Of a DNA stretch of 64,000 bases, positions 21,984-33,269 are shown piece after piece. Made by a program: the position numbers and the translations under genes. The DNA is taken from NCBI RefSeq assembly GCF_905147365.1, contig NC_056417.1:7648501-7712500 (forward strand), in the 5' to 3' direction. Positions within the stretch are counted from its first letter, which is position 1, and each line of letters begins with the position of its first letter. A model generated the notes under the pieces. The model had not been told where the DNA came from, did not search any database, and saw only the letters and a program-made list of their open reading frames with translations. This DNA is from Aricia agestis (lineage: Eukaryota; Arthropoda; Insecta; Lepidoptera; Lycaenidae).

Positions 21984-22109
21984 GGCTCACGTATTTAATA
22001 TATAGATATTATGTATTATAAATCCCATAATATAATATGTTGCGGTGTTTGTTTCCCATCTTCTTCAAAACGACTGTATCGACTAGGACAAATTTTTGTG
22101 TGCCTGTCT

Positions 22110-22171
22110 CGTAATCTGAAAATCTACTCCGTTGTATATATACCTACTACGGAGTAGATTTTCAGATTACG
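22110..22171. repeat. Perfect 23-bp stem-loop
   Basis: cgtaatctgaaaatctactc plus cgt (22110-22132) is the exact complement of 22149-22171, with a 16-base loop. Confidence 0.9.
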
Positions 22172-23699
22172 ATATCCATCAGTATTTATCTTTTCATACC
22201 AGAAATAACATAGATATAATATATTATAGAAAAAACGTTCTCCGAATCAGCTAGGGTCGACTAGTGTTTTATTAAAAAACACCGACACATTGAAACGGCT
22301 TACAGAATAAGTTGTAAATAATGTAGTTGAAAGGCCAAGCCGTGATATAAAGCATGTATCGGGGGCCGGATTGGCCCATCATTTATGCAGATACGGCCTG
22401 AAACGGCCGAATATGTCCGGATTTATGTACGCAAGTATTACAAAATAAATAGCCTTCGGTGTAAAGGTATGGCCCATTCAAACTTGTCCTACCTAGAGTG
22501 CCCAGGAAAGTGATCCTTAAGTGATTGAGATAAGGGTGCTCTCAGCGGTAAAATGTCTTCGAATGTGAGGTCAATAGGGTGAGCTCTATTCATCTAAGTC
22601 AGCCAGGTGGGCAATATATGGGACAAGTCCCGATACACGGAATAACTTGACGAATGGCCCCCGATTATGTTTAGCGTTTAAACGCTTAGACCGAAGCCAC
22701 AATATTGCTTGCGTTGCGGCAACGCTCCGACATCGGGACATTTCACTGCCGTTGCGATGTAGTTGTTAATGTGCTCAAAATTACTATTCTTACACAAGTA
22801 GATATTATGTTGCAGCGAACTTGTTTAAATAGCCGTTCGATCAAACTACGAATGGCGTAGATCAGTCAAAGGGCTGTTTGATTTAATGGTTTTTTTAACC
22901 AGTCGAATGCGACAGATACACCAAGAAATGACAGACTTGCCGCCCGCGATGATCCACTTTTGAATTCGTTGCGATACATTTAAAATGCATCGCAACGAAG
23001 CGTCACTTTGTTTTGAATTGATGTTTAAAGTGAAGCCACATTACTCCGTCGTGTTGCACTACCGCAGGGGCAGGGAAAATGTTATAACTTATAACATACA
23101 TTTTAATATTTTAATTTGAGCCACATTAAAGCGTTACGGCTTAAGACGCGATATTTTCACGAAACGATGGACAGGAGATGAAGTAGATCCTTGATTGAGT
23201 TCGCGCAAAGCTGCTGCGTAGCTACATACGACGCCGCAACGTAGTGTTTGTGGCCTAGCCCCTACAATGCGTAATTCTGATCCGACTTACGCATTATAGC
23301 TTACGTTTGTGGCCTCGCTATGTAGATTTGTTATGATATATTATGATAAATCCCTCCTAATGTTACTGAACAAGACAGCAACAAAACGGATTTTGAACAA
23401 CTGGGCTCGCTCTGTCCGCAGTAAGCTAGGGATTACAACTACGCGTCTGCGAATTTGCACCGAAATGCCTAGAGCATTTCATTGCATTAACATAAATATG
23501 ATATAAATACAAAACAATATAATGTTGTTGAATGTAATTATTATAATCTTTTCCAAAGTTAATTAGGAAATAGATGATATTAATAACAATAATTGATAAT
23601 TGTTATTAATTACGCTGGCAATTATTTTATAATTTTTATACAGATAGAGGTAGGCCATATTGTTATAAGTTATAACCTGGTATCTATAAAATATTAATT
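22172..23699. other. Intergenic stretch
   Basis: No exon recognised. A 15-bp hairpin at about 22968-23000 (ttcgttgcgat and gcatcgcaacgaa) and several CpG-containing patches are present but unexplained. Confidence 0.4.
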
Positions 23700-24042
23700 T
23701 GCGAGCGAAACACTTTGGAACTCTTTTTACGAAAATGCGGAAACGTAGGGGTTCGTACAGTTGTAGTTTAAAATATTATGGAGAAGGAGAATATCGAGAT
23801 AGGTAATATTGTTTTAAATATTATTTAAATAAATAAAACATTACACACACTATCATGTTTTGACTGACAAGCCTATACAAACGGATAACTATACTACTTT
23901 GTTTATGGTTGAAGTCTGTTGTCAAATTAAAAATAGATTGTTTTTTTTATTAAATCTGATATAGTCAATACCTTAAACGGGGAGCCAAAAGAAGAAGATA
24001 ATTAAATTTAAGCTCGAATTTCCACCATTGGGCGATCTCTAG
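23700..24042 (+). mobile_element. Repeat family E, copy 3
   Basis: Complement of the copies at 17498 and 20065, ending ccattgggcgatctctag before T. The interior has acattacacacac, ttgactgacaagcctataca and gaagtctgttgtcaaatt. Confidence 0.55.
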
Positions 24043-24149
24043 TATGAATTAAAGTGCTTATTTTAAGCGTTTTCTGTGTATGTGTGCATACTAATACTGA
24101 TGTGAGTAATGTCAATAAGGCTTTTCACAAACGTCAATTGAATGGAACG

Positions 24150-24180
24150 TGAAGTGTCGCGTCGTGCGGTGTCACCTTAA
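24150..24180. repeat. Solo end of MITE family C
   Basis: gcgtcgtgcggtgtcacctt followed by aa resembles the right terminus of family C, with TTAA. No partner end was found. Confidence 0.35.
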
Positions 24181-25918
24181 TAACACATAAATATAATACG
24201 TATTCTCAAAAACCACACAATAAAAATATTTGGTATGTTCGTTACATGACAATAATTGGATAGTTTTCGGTGAGACCGCAGTATTAGCGTTGACATAAAC
24301 TCTGATATCGGCGGTTATTGGAACAGAATTGAATCCACAGCTGTTAGTAAACGCGGTCACAGAATAATTGAAAGAGTAGGTCGATTGGGATCGTTAGTTT
24401 CAAATCGTCGTCTTGCTATCTCGAAAAAGTTAGCTTGTTTTGGGTAGTAGATATATTTGTAATTATTGAGATTTGAGAATCACAGTTTCGAAATTTGAAT
24501 GATTACGAAAAGGTTTTAATTAGGAATAAGTTTTTACTAACAAGGTAAATAATATAACAATAATATAATGTACGAGTGGTTAGGGATTTATGTTTTATTA
24601 GATACCGGTATCGTCCTCTTGATTCATACAACTGTTTTATTTGATAGTAAGCATACTATTCTTTTAATATTATGAAAATGGTACTTAGCTAATTTCATAA
24701 AAATAATAATTCCATAATATTTAAATATTCACGCCATAGCGTGCATCCGCCCGCTGACCAATCGTAGCGCGGACGCATAAAAAGAAAATGGCCGCCTGAA
24801 GCGCCTCGCGTCACGCGTGTGTTCGTCTGTGAAATAATTATTTCAAAACTATACTTTAATGTGCCACTGAAATGCAGTTTGAAGAATGTTGCCAGCCCCG
24901 ACGTTGGTGATATGCCTTCAGTTCCCAAGTTTCTATATTTTTTCTACCTCCAGGGATCTATTTTTCTCCTCATGGGATATGTTTATCTTCAGGGAAACGT
25001 AGCCTTTTAAGCTAGGATTATACACTTAAACTTATGTAATAATATTATTATTTTGCAATTAAGGCGTGGTTGAAGCAATGCGATGCATTTTATAGGAGCT
25101 ATTCAAATTTGGAATAGGCAGCCAAACACTGCAGGTGGCAAGTTTGGCAAATCAATGTACACTATTATAAACTTTAGTTTTGAATGGCTTATTTATAAAT
25201 ACATCGTATCGCTTAGAAAAGTTGCAACGTATTGTGAAAACATTGTTTATTTTTCCACGTCGTTATTAGTCATTCTTATAATAACTATAAATAATGATAG
25301 GATGTCTAAGCATTATTATAATTATTTATAATCTACCCGCATTCCAAAGCAGGCCTACTGTATATTCTCCCCTGTGGTGAGTTACGGGCAAATTGCATGT
25401 ACGCGACGCGTTCCGCCGCAAATTATGGTCGTAATCTCGAATGCTCACACCCCGCTGCCCAGCATGGCCCGGCCTTCTTCAACCTTTACTTACATTCCAA
25501 TTCCATACCAATCTAGAACTAAAAAATTGTAAATGTAACGTATCGAGAAGTAAAGAGTTGTAAATGTGAACTCTTATAAATGCGACCTCTTCACAGTGGC
25601 CAATTATTGACAAATATTATTATATGGACGAATATATTATACCCCATGTTCGTCTTTCATTGCTAATGATCGTGATTATGCATACTAAAGTTCGCAATAA
25701 TTATGGCAATCATGGATATCAATCATGGTCCACCGCTCAAAGCTATGCCTAAAATTTTAAATATAAGTAGTAAAAGTAATACCCGTTTTTATTTCATAAT
25801 ATTACAAAACCTAATGATAACAAACTCCATATTATTTTGTAATATTATCTACTTTTATTATACATTATTATACTCGTACAATAAGCACAGTAATTTGTAC
25901 ACTGTACACACTGTTGAA
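24181..25918. other. Intergenic stretch with CpG-enriched patch
   Basis: 24730-24830 is CpG-rich and has ccaat (about 24759) and cataaaaag upstream of ccgcctgaagcgcctcgcgt. This could be a promoter but has no linked gene. Open frames in the rest look random. Confidence 0.3.
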
Positions 25919-25920
25919 CG

Positions 25921-26284
25921 CCTCCGTAGTCTAGTGGTATAGAGCGCGGCTCTTGACTCGGAGGTCGTGGGTTCGATTCCCGCGTTGGAAACATGTTATT
26001 TCCAAGTTTGGTTAGGACAATGCAGGCTGATCACCTGATTGTCTGACAAGTAAGATGATCCATGCGTCGGATGGGCATGTAAAAAGTCGGTCCTGCGCCT
26101 GATCTCTCACCGGTCGTGTCGGTCTTCCGTCCCACTGGGTTATGAGAGTAAAGGAATAGAGAGTGCTCTTGTGTACTGCGCACACACTTGGGCACTACAA
26201 AATTACTCCTGCGTAGCTGGCCTGGTTTCAATGAAACCGGCCACCGTCACCGAAACCGGTGTGGGAGCTATTATTATTATTATA
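25921..26284 (+). mobile_element. tRNA-headed SINE-1, copy 2
   Basis: Full-length match to 17000-17349, including head, aatgcaggctgatcacctga, the body and the tattattattat tail. The A-box region reads ccgtagtctagtggtataga. Confidence 0.85.
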
Positions 26285-26755
26285 TTACTGTACACACTGT
26301 GTTTGTTGTTCCTCCGTCATAATCCAAAGACCAAACTATACTATGCTCTTGGGGTATTTATACCCAATTTTTACCCATCAACTCCCACTCCAAGTCAGGT
26401 GATCGTAGAAGGGATTTCACATTGTCAGTGTGGCCAGTATTAATACATCTATACCAATAATTAACTACCATCAAATTTACTCCAAAATAGTTAAGTTATA
26501 ATAATTTAGTATTCTAAAAACTATAAACTAAGTTCTAAATTACATAAATCATAACACTAATAATAATTACTATTTAAGATTTAAGTTCTATGATAAAAAA
26601 TAAAAAAAACATAATATTTTACATCAAAATCTTTGAATCGTTCGGAGAATCTATGACTGGAACTAATAGATTTAGCATTTAGAATGGCTATAAATCTCGA
26701 AGGCTTTAGTGTCGAAATAGCTTGACACATTCATTCCCTGTCATCCATACATCAG
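26285..26755. other. AT-rich intergenic stretch
   Basis: Nothing recognised apart from a short polypyrimidine tract ending in cag at 26755. Confidence 0.4.
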
Positions 26756-26889
26756 ATGCCGTGGATGCAGATTTAAAAGCTCTCCGGAATAACGAACGAA
26801 CGCAATATGAGCTAAGGGCTATCATGTACCGGATTGAGGACTTGATTGCATTTAGAGCGAGAAAACTAGTTTTTCCTTCCTTCTCTAAT
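26756..26889 (+). CDS. Possible internal exon, unrecognised
   Basis: ttccctgtcatccatacatcag is a good acceptor. The following 134 bases are open and read DAVDADLKALRNNERT-like, acidic and then basic, helical-looking sequence to a weak donor (tctaat|gtattt). A Helitron-like fragment follows within 20 bases. There is no linked exon and no recognised domain. It may be chance or a degenerated exon. Confidence 0.2.
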
Positions 26890-26904
26890 GTATTTGCATA
26901 TTTA

Positions 26905-27027
26905 AATAGAACTCAAAGAATCTCCATACCGATTTTCAGCTAAATCGGTTCAGTGGTTAGGGCGTGAAGAGATAACAGACACACAAGCAAACACACTTTC
27001 GTGTTTATAATATTAAATAAGTATGGA
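26905..27027 (-). mobile_element. Helitron-like H1, 5' part
   Basis: Complement of H1: ttcagctaaatcggttcagt, ggcgtgaagagataacagac and acactttcgtgtttataata. Confidence 0.6.
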
Positions 27028-27029
27028 TA

Positions 27030-27536
27030 TGGATAATATGGATTGTTAGGCTACAACGTATTTACTAATAATATGAGTTTTGACTATTAAACAATTGTAA
27101 TCGTTGAACGGATGTTTTGTAATTAATTTCTTGGAAATAAAGGATATGAATATGTAATACTTTAATAGAATTATGAAGTTCGTCTCACAAGTTTCGTTTA
27201 ATTACATTTAAGTAATTTATAAATAATGTTGCGTCCAGCCGTAGGTGATTGTCTATACTCTATATTATAATTATATACTTACAAATAAACAATGCCGGAT
27301 TTATATTTTTTATCAATGTATACCATACCATTTTAATTCCGCCACACCATATACGAAATCTGCCGCCCTCCTAAGGGTCAATTTATACTAACGCAGAGTC
27401 GAAGCGCATCGAAGCGAATTACCAAAACTGAATATAACAAATTCAACCTTAACTCCAAAGCGTTAAAGCACACATCACTTTTGAGAATTTAAAAGTTTTG
27501 CCGCCGCCGCAAGCTCGCGGCCTATACGGCCTATTA
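27030..27536. other. Intergenic stretch
   Basis: 27373-27425 (ctaagggtcaatttatacta) resembles a solo family A end. Nothing else recognised. Confidence 0.35.
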
Positions 27537-27940
27537 TTAAGGTGACGCCTTGATAATTTGGCTGCAGCGATTTTTCTCAACAATGACTAAAGCTAAGAAA
27601 TTAAAGTTAATTGTCAGTATTCATCATCTTTATCTTTGAATCACCCATAGCATAACACGATTCGTCAACTTTTATATCACAGAATAATTTTGCCAATAGA
27701 GGAGAGTGATTTAAGCTTCCAAAATTTGTACATATATATACACTATAATTTGCTCATAGCATAAATGAAATATATTTATGGTTTTTAAATTACGCGACAA
27801 AAAACCATTTTGTCGCTTACGCCCTTTCCATTTCTTGTTTTCTATGAGACCGCCTGGCCTCTCATAGAAAACAAGCGATCTAAAACAATATAATAATATT
27901 ATCCAAAACTATTTTTTACCTTAACGTGGCATCACCTTAA
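27537..27940 (+). mobile_element. MITE family C, copy 2
   Basis: TTAA then ggtgacgccttgataatttg at the left; gcatcacc then TTAA at the right. The interior has cgatttttctcaacaatgac, attacgcgacaaaaaaccat and an internal hairpin of ttgttttctatgaga and its complement. Confidence 0.8.
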
Positions 27941-28235
27941 ATCCAGAGCTGCTAATAAACTTTAACGTACGTTTTTCACCAATATATTTTAACTCATCCC
28001 CTATAACTATATCCCCAACGCTGTGACGCATGTTTGTCGCTGACGTTAATTTGCAAAGTCAATATTTGAAGTTGAAGTATTTAATGGTGCTTTGAAAATA
28101 ATTGGATATTTTAATATACATTTATAGGATGAGAATTGACAATTAATAATTGATTTAATTGACTTTAAATATTATACATAATTGAAACACAATTCGATGA
28201 CGCTTTCAAAAGTTAATTCGATTGAATTATTAATT

Positions 28236-28619
28236 AAGGTTGGGTTGCACCAGAGGCGTGGTTAAAGTTAAAGTTAAGGTTAAAGTTATGGTTATAGTTA
28301 AGGCTAGATTTAACTTTAACTTTAACCGGAGAAATTGACAGATGACAGCTGGTCCAACAAGGTTATAAATGAACGTGGGCGGGGGCGCTGCTGGTAAAGG
28401 AGAACTGTCAATAATGGCGTTTTTGTATGATGACAGCGTTAGTTCCTTTTTTCGCCACGTGCATTTCAAACCTTGTCGAGCTCTACGGTTATGGTTAAAT
28501 ATGACGTCTTGATGGCGTCCATTTTTAACTTTAACCAAAGATTTGACATTTTGCATTGTAGTTAAAGTTACAGTTAAAGTTACAGTTATAGTTAAAGTTA
28601 GTTGGTGCAACCGAACCTA
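28236..28619. mobile_element. MITE family L, copy 2 (long form)
   Basis: ggttgggttgcacc at the left and ggtgcaaccgaacc at the right are inverted repeats, with GTTAAA-type subrepeats in both arms. The 126-codon minus-strand open frame rich in LTLT is a product of these subrepeats. Confidence 0.8.
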
Positions 28620-29570
28620 AGAGATTGCAGTTGCATTGATTTAACTGTAAAGTTATTATAGATGGAAATCCATATGAGAAGTTAATATTTAATACTCTTC
28701 TAGAAAATATTTCAGTTAAGCTAATTTAGTCGATTAAAAAATTATAGACCTATAAAAACTGTATTTTCCACAAGTAAGCCACTAAATGTAGTACTTCGTT
28801 CTTCAGTTTGCTTTCGAGTCGTGAACCTTTATTGGGTGACTACTCTCAAAGTTAAATTAACTTTGCCTCAACATTACATACATGATACAGCAATACGTAA
28901 ATAAATACTGTATGATACAGTATTTATTTACGTATTGCTTTTTAATTACGTTAAATACATACATGCGTAAAAATAGAATAAATAAGGTAAAATCAAAAAT
29001 GTTATTATTTTCGTTTAATCAAGAAGAATTCTGCCTATAATCCAATGAAAAACTGGATCGATATATGAGGTGCCTAATGTAAAAATATTATTCCAGTACT
29101 ATCGAGGTAGCCGTTGTAATTCGAGATTGTCATCTACCCGCATGTTCCATTCAAATAAAACCTCAACAGTCCGCTGTGATCACATTCCAATCTTTCAAAC
29201 TTTAATTTCTCACGGTGAAATTTGAACTATTCGTTCATGTACCCTCGTTTTTGTAAAATGCAATTTTTTTTTTTTAGTAAAAATTACTTGGTCTTTGGTC
29301 ATCTCAGTTTAAGACAAATTCTCATACTAGGCGTAGCTGCTGTCCTGTGGGGCAAAACATTCACTTAATTAGTCGGTTACAGTTACAGAAAATTATTACT
29401 TAAAATATATTTTATAAAATAGAACCTTCTCTAACTGTAACCGACTTTTAAGATGAATATTTTGTCCCACAATAACTAGAGTGTGGTTAAAAAATATATA
29501 TATTATTTTGTTTAGTTATCAAACTATAGTTCATTTTGTCTGTATCTTCTTCCATTCTTAATATTTTAAA
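28620..29570. other. Intergenic stretch with hairpins
   Basis: It contains a perfect 24-bp stem with a 3-base loop at 28889-28939 (agcaatacgtaaataaatac and complement) and a Q-type fold-back at 29371-29447. No exon recognised. Confidence 0.5.
29371..29447. mobile_element. Fold-back element Q, short copy
   Basis: agtcggttacagttacag pairs with ctaactgtaaccgactt. Confidence 0.6.
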
Positions 29571-29574
29571 TGTA

Positions 29575-29750
29575 ATGCGGGCTCTACACTTGTGGCGCGA
29601 AAGCCCGCAAAGGCCGCGAACCGCGAGTGTGGAGGGTTTGGCGTCTTCGCTTTCGCGCTTCGCGGCTTCGTATTTGTACGCATCGTGTTCACGGCGCGTA
29701 GCATCCGTGAATCGCGGCCGCAATTCGCGCCGCGAGTGTAGAGCCCGCAT
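29575..29750. mobile_element. MITE family O (CpG-rich)
   Basis: atgcgggctctacact and agtgtagagcccgcat are perfect inverted ends. The interior is strongly CpG-rich (cgcgaaccgcgagtgt and related). It explains the paired open frames on both strands. Confidence 0.8.
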
Positions 29751-29751
29751 A

Positions 29752-30590
29752 GGTATTAGAGGTCTTTTTGTGTTTCTGTCTGTAATATTGTATTTACACC
29801 TAAACCGCTAAACCGATTTTAGAATAGTTTATATCCCAGAAAAATGATTTAAAAATGCCAATTCCTGTGCATGAATTCCGGTACTCCAAAGGTGCGAGGC
29901 AACACCTACGTACAGTATAAAGCATTCGATAAAAATCGAACACTTTGCGAGTAGACAAGTCGATAATAGTGAAGACCAAAAAGTTCTAAAGTGGGTTGAG
30001 TGCACCGCAAATTTGTGAAATTGGAAATGCGAACACATACCAAATTAAGTGAACTTTAATGGCATGCAATTCCGATTTCGAGCACATAATGGATTTCGAG
30101 TATGATGGACGCGTCCCGCATTTTTGTTGCTCCATATTTCATGCGAGATTCCAGATATTAATATGGTGATGTATTAAATTATTGCATTTCATTACACGTG
30201 AAACGGTGGTTTGGTGGACTTTAGTGACATTGCCGCATTCAAAGCAATGAATAAATGTCAAAGCATTTAAATGGATTCGAAGTAATGAAAGTTGGAACAT
30301 AAATGTCGAGTTTGATATTGATAGTATGTTAGTGAAAAAGCTATGCCCACATTATAGAGGAGGAGAAGCCTGTTCTTCCACATATAATAAAAGCTGACAG
30401 TTTTTCCGTACATGTAGATGTAAAATTGACCAACAACAATGGAGTTTGGGTCGCGGTTACTTCAGGAAGTAGCAGCATCTCCATCATGGGTATCGCAGAC
30501 ACAATAGATTTTCAATTGTTATTCGGCAGCCGGCTGCCGCTTGGGCATTGATGGGTTAAGTGGTGAAGGTCTACCCAAGTTTCTTTCCTC
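29752..30590. other. Intergenic stretch
   Basis: 29755-29830 is a strongly diverged H1-like piece (tgtctgtaatattg, aaaccgctaaaccgatttta). ggctgccgcttgggcattga at about 30533 recurs near 47055. No exon recognised. Confidence 0.35.
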
Positions 30591-30596
30591 CGTGGT

Positions 30597-30951
30597 CTAG
30601 TGGTATAGAGCGCGGCTCTTGACTCGGAGGTCATGGGTTCGATTCCCGCGTTGGAAACATGTTATGTCCAAGTTTGGTTAGGACGATGCAGGCTGACCAC
30701 CTGATTGTCTGACAAGTATGAAGATGATCCATGCGTCGGATGGGCATGTTAAAAGTCGTTCCTGCGTCTGATCTCTCGCCGGTCGTGTCGGTCTTCCGTC
30801 CCACTGGGTTATGAGAGTAAAGCAATAGAGAGTGCTCTTGTGTACTGCGCACACACTTGGGCACTATAAAATGACTCCTGCGTAGCTGGCCTGGTTTCAA
30901 TGAAACCGGCCACCGTCACCGAAACCGGTGTGGGAGCTATTATTATTATTA
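30597..30951 (+). mobile_element. tRNA-headed SINE-1, copy 3
   Basis: Full-length: cctccgtggtctagtggtat head, gatgcaggctgaccacctga, body and tattattatt tail. Confidence 0.85.
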
Positions 30952-31128
30952 AAGTATAAAGCTCATTTTTTCCAGTATCATTAGCCACTACCGCAAACAT
31001 AAAATAATTGCTTCCTACTGCCAGACATTAATAGCCAAAGCATGCATACTTTGAGTCCTGGGAATGAATATTGAATTTGCCATCGAGAAAAGTCGTAGCA
31101 GTCAGCTAGCATATTTTTAATAATAATT

Positions 31129-31161
31129 TATGGACGCTTCACACCACGTCAGTCTGGCCCC
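31129..31161 (-). mobile_element. SINE-2, 3' fragment
   Basis: tatggacgcttcacaccacg and tcagtctggcccc are the complement of the SINE-2 3' end. The rest is absent. Confidence 0.7.
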
Positions 31162-31456
31162 ATTTATACTTATATAATATTATAGTTATACAAAATTACA
31201 CTTATGGTAACATGACTACAACTTGGCTAAACTTAGAATCTATAATTTATTGTGAGCGATAGATAAATAATTCGGAATAAGACTGCGGCCACTTTACACG
31301 GATGCGTTAGCGTTGAGGGTAAACCGCCGCTACATTTGTATAATATATTATTCTATGTACTGTGATCATAAAAAACAAAAAGTACAGTGCATCACCTATC
31401 CTGCTATTTCATATTCTCCTGTTATGTCTTAAAAATAACGCTTCTTGAGTCATGAC

Positions 31457-31754
31457 CATAAAGTTAATATACCTAGCGGAATAGAGAAACAAAGGCCTGA
31501 GCAAGAGAGATGTCACTATCAGTAACACTGCGTGGTAAAAAGAGACGTGTGATACATGACAGCAGCACTCTTTTTTGACGTCCAGTCGGCACGTGCCGCA
31601 CGTTGACAATATAATCTCATAGAATTCATGTTCAATCATGCTTGTGTAAGTGTATACGTACACATATTTTTCACACATAATATGAAAACCAATTTTGGTT
31701 ACGTTTGACAGCTCGAGATTTTTGCTCTATTCCGCTAGGTATATTAACTTTATG
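31457..31754. mobile_element. MITE family I, full copy
   Basis: Ends cataaagttaatatacctag and the complementary ctaggtatattaactttatg are perfect inverted repeats. The interior has gagcaagagagatgtcact and gacgtgtgatacatgacagc. Confidence 0.75.
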
Positions 31755-31984
31755 GTAATGACTTAAAAATACGGTATAATATAAAATAATATATTGACAA
31801 GCTGACCAACAGCAGTGCAAATTAAACACAATTGGTTTAGTCGTTTCGGAACAAGTACTGCACGACATAAGAAAATATATTTGATATTATTGCAAAGTTA
31901 CGGGAGTTTGTTTGCTTGGATGCGCTTATCTTAGGAACTGCCAGAGTTAGATAAAACGTCGCAGCGTCGTTGCGGCGACGTACC

Positions 31985-32098
31985 GAGTGCTGCTGTCATG
32001 TATCACACGTCTCTTTTTACCACGCAGTATTACTGATAGTGACATCTCTCTTGCTCAGGCCTTTGTTTCTCTATTCCGCTAGGTATATTAACTTTATG
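31985..32098. mobile_element. MITE family I, inverted partial copy
   Basis: gagtgctgctgtcatgtatc through ctaggtatattaactttatg is the complement of the left half of 31457-31754. It ends sharply at gagtgctg. Confidence 0.75.
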
Positions 32099-32323
32099 AT
32101 CGCAACGCAGTGGAGCAACGCGGAGCACTCTAACGCGTGCACTTGCAGTAATTTATGACTGATTTGCATATTGCGTGCCACGGCGGCTTCCGCAGGTTGT
32201 GTTGATTTGATCTTACATTAGCGCTTATCCGCGGTTAGCGTGATGGTGACGAAGTGAATTAGCTGTATTACACAATAATTATTGTGACGATAATAACATT
32301 TTTCTTGTATTTATCAAGAAATA

Positions 32324-32504
32324 TACAGGATGTAACATTTTTTTCACTTTTGTATGGGGAAACACGTGACGCTCGGGCCCTTGCCCATACAAAAATGAAA
32401 AAAATGTTTCATCTTTCAGAGCTGCTGCTTTCACAGTGAACTCTCTACAAGGAACACGTACACACCCTAAAGTATTTTCACTTATTTATTTGTTACACAC
32501 TGTA
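32324..32504. mobile_element. MITE family K, copy 3 (TA-flanked)
   Basis: tacaggatgtaaca and tgttacacactgta are inverted ends. ttttttcacttttgtatggg pairs with cccatacaaaaatgaaaaaa. Confidence 0.7.
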
Positions 32505-32614
32505 TTTTATTTTGTGGTATAGGCATCGAAAATTTCTAAACTAAGGAAAATAATATAGAGTTTATCATACTGGCTAGAGTGTTTATTGCTCTGTCTTCCA
32601 CCAATGAATTATAT

Positions 32615-32721
32615 GATAACACATCTACATATAAATAAAAATTACTATGTTAAAGCAGAAATCAATAGGCGTAATAGTTTTTCCGTAAAGTATACAACAA
32701 AATGTACAGGTTGTGGGATTA
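32615..32721 (+). mobile_element. Repeat family G, copy 2
   Basis: gataacacatctacatataa, ggcgtaatagtttttccgta and aagtatacaacaaaatgtac match the copies at 55001 and 57795. Confidence 0.6.
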
Positions 32722-32870
32722 TAAAAAATGACGTTTTATTCTTTGGTTTGATTTGCCTCGTGTATTATTTTTTGTATTGTTTTCCTCTATGGTTTGATTT
32801 TTGTTGTTCGGAAAGTCGTTCGTTCGATCGTAAACCATATTTAATGATTTTATTACAATAAAACACAATT

Positions 32871-33041
32871 ATGGCCAAGTCTATGAGAAAAAAGGCAGGA
32901 AAAAAATCAGCGCCTTCTACAAAAATTGACGAAACAGATGAAATGAAAATAAAACTCCTCGCAGATTTAAATAACATGGAGCTCCAAGATATTGCTATTT
33001 ATCCTCCAGAACTTAATACACAATTAATTGAACAGCTTCAG
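32871..33041 (+). CDS. Putative first coding exon, unrecognised
   Basis: ATG with A at -3 and G at +4 opens exactly 57 codons to CAG|gtttga, a plausible donor in phase 0. The frame stops one codon into the intron, as expected if splicing is used. The N-terminus is lysine-rich (MAKSMRKKAGKKSAPSTK), then acidic, then helical (EMKIKLLADLNNMELQD), ending PPELNTQLIEQLQ. No transmembrane segment or signal peptide. Base composition is slightly richer than its AT flanks. A basic tail followed by a helix suits a nuclear or chromatin-binding protein, but that is a guess. No second exon was convincingly found downstream. Confidence 0.45.
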
Positions 33042-33114
33042 GTTTGAATTTAGTTATTATTATTATAAAACATCATACAGATACAATAATAATAAACTTT
33101 ACGATAACAAAAAA

Positions 33115-33165
33115 TTCAGCCAAATGCGAGTTGGTCTCGCGCACTAAGGGTTCCGTACCAATAAA
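33115..33165 (+). repeat. Family U 5' fragment
   Basis: agccaaatgcgagttggtct, cgcgcactaagggttccgta; same start as at 57116. It is cut off before the TA array. Confidence 0.5.
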
Positions 33166-33179
33166 GAGCAAAAATAGGT

Positions 33180-33182
<3 letters not shown>

Positions 33183-33260
<78 letters not shown>
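33183..33260. repeat. (TA)n microsatellite
   Basis: About 39 uninterrupted TA units. Open frames over it reading YIYI are artefacts. Confidence 0.95.
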
Positions 33261-33264
<4 letters not shown>

Positions 33265-33269
33265 CAATT

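Larger units (their letters stand above)
20065..22010 (-). mobile_element. Repeat family E, copy 2, holding a MITE and a LINE
   Basis: ctagagatcgcccaatagtc through tcgtcaaaagggatataaag parallels 17498-17955. It is interrupted by family F (20247-20474) and, at its far end, by the RTE insertion (20768-21983). Confidence 0.6.

Noticed and set aside
28230..28610. 126-codon minus-strand open frame
   Set aside because: Shadow of GTTAAA-type subrepeats in a MITE with clear inverted ends.
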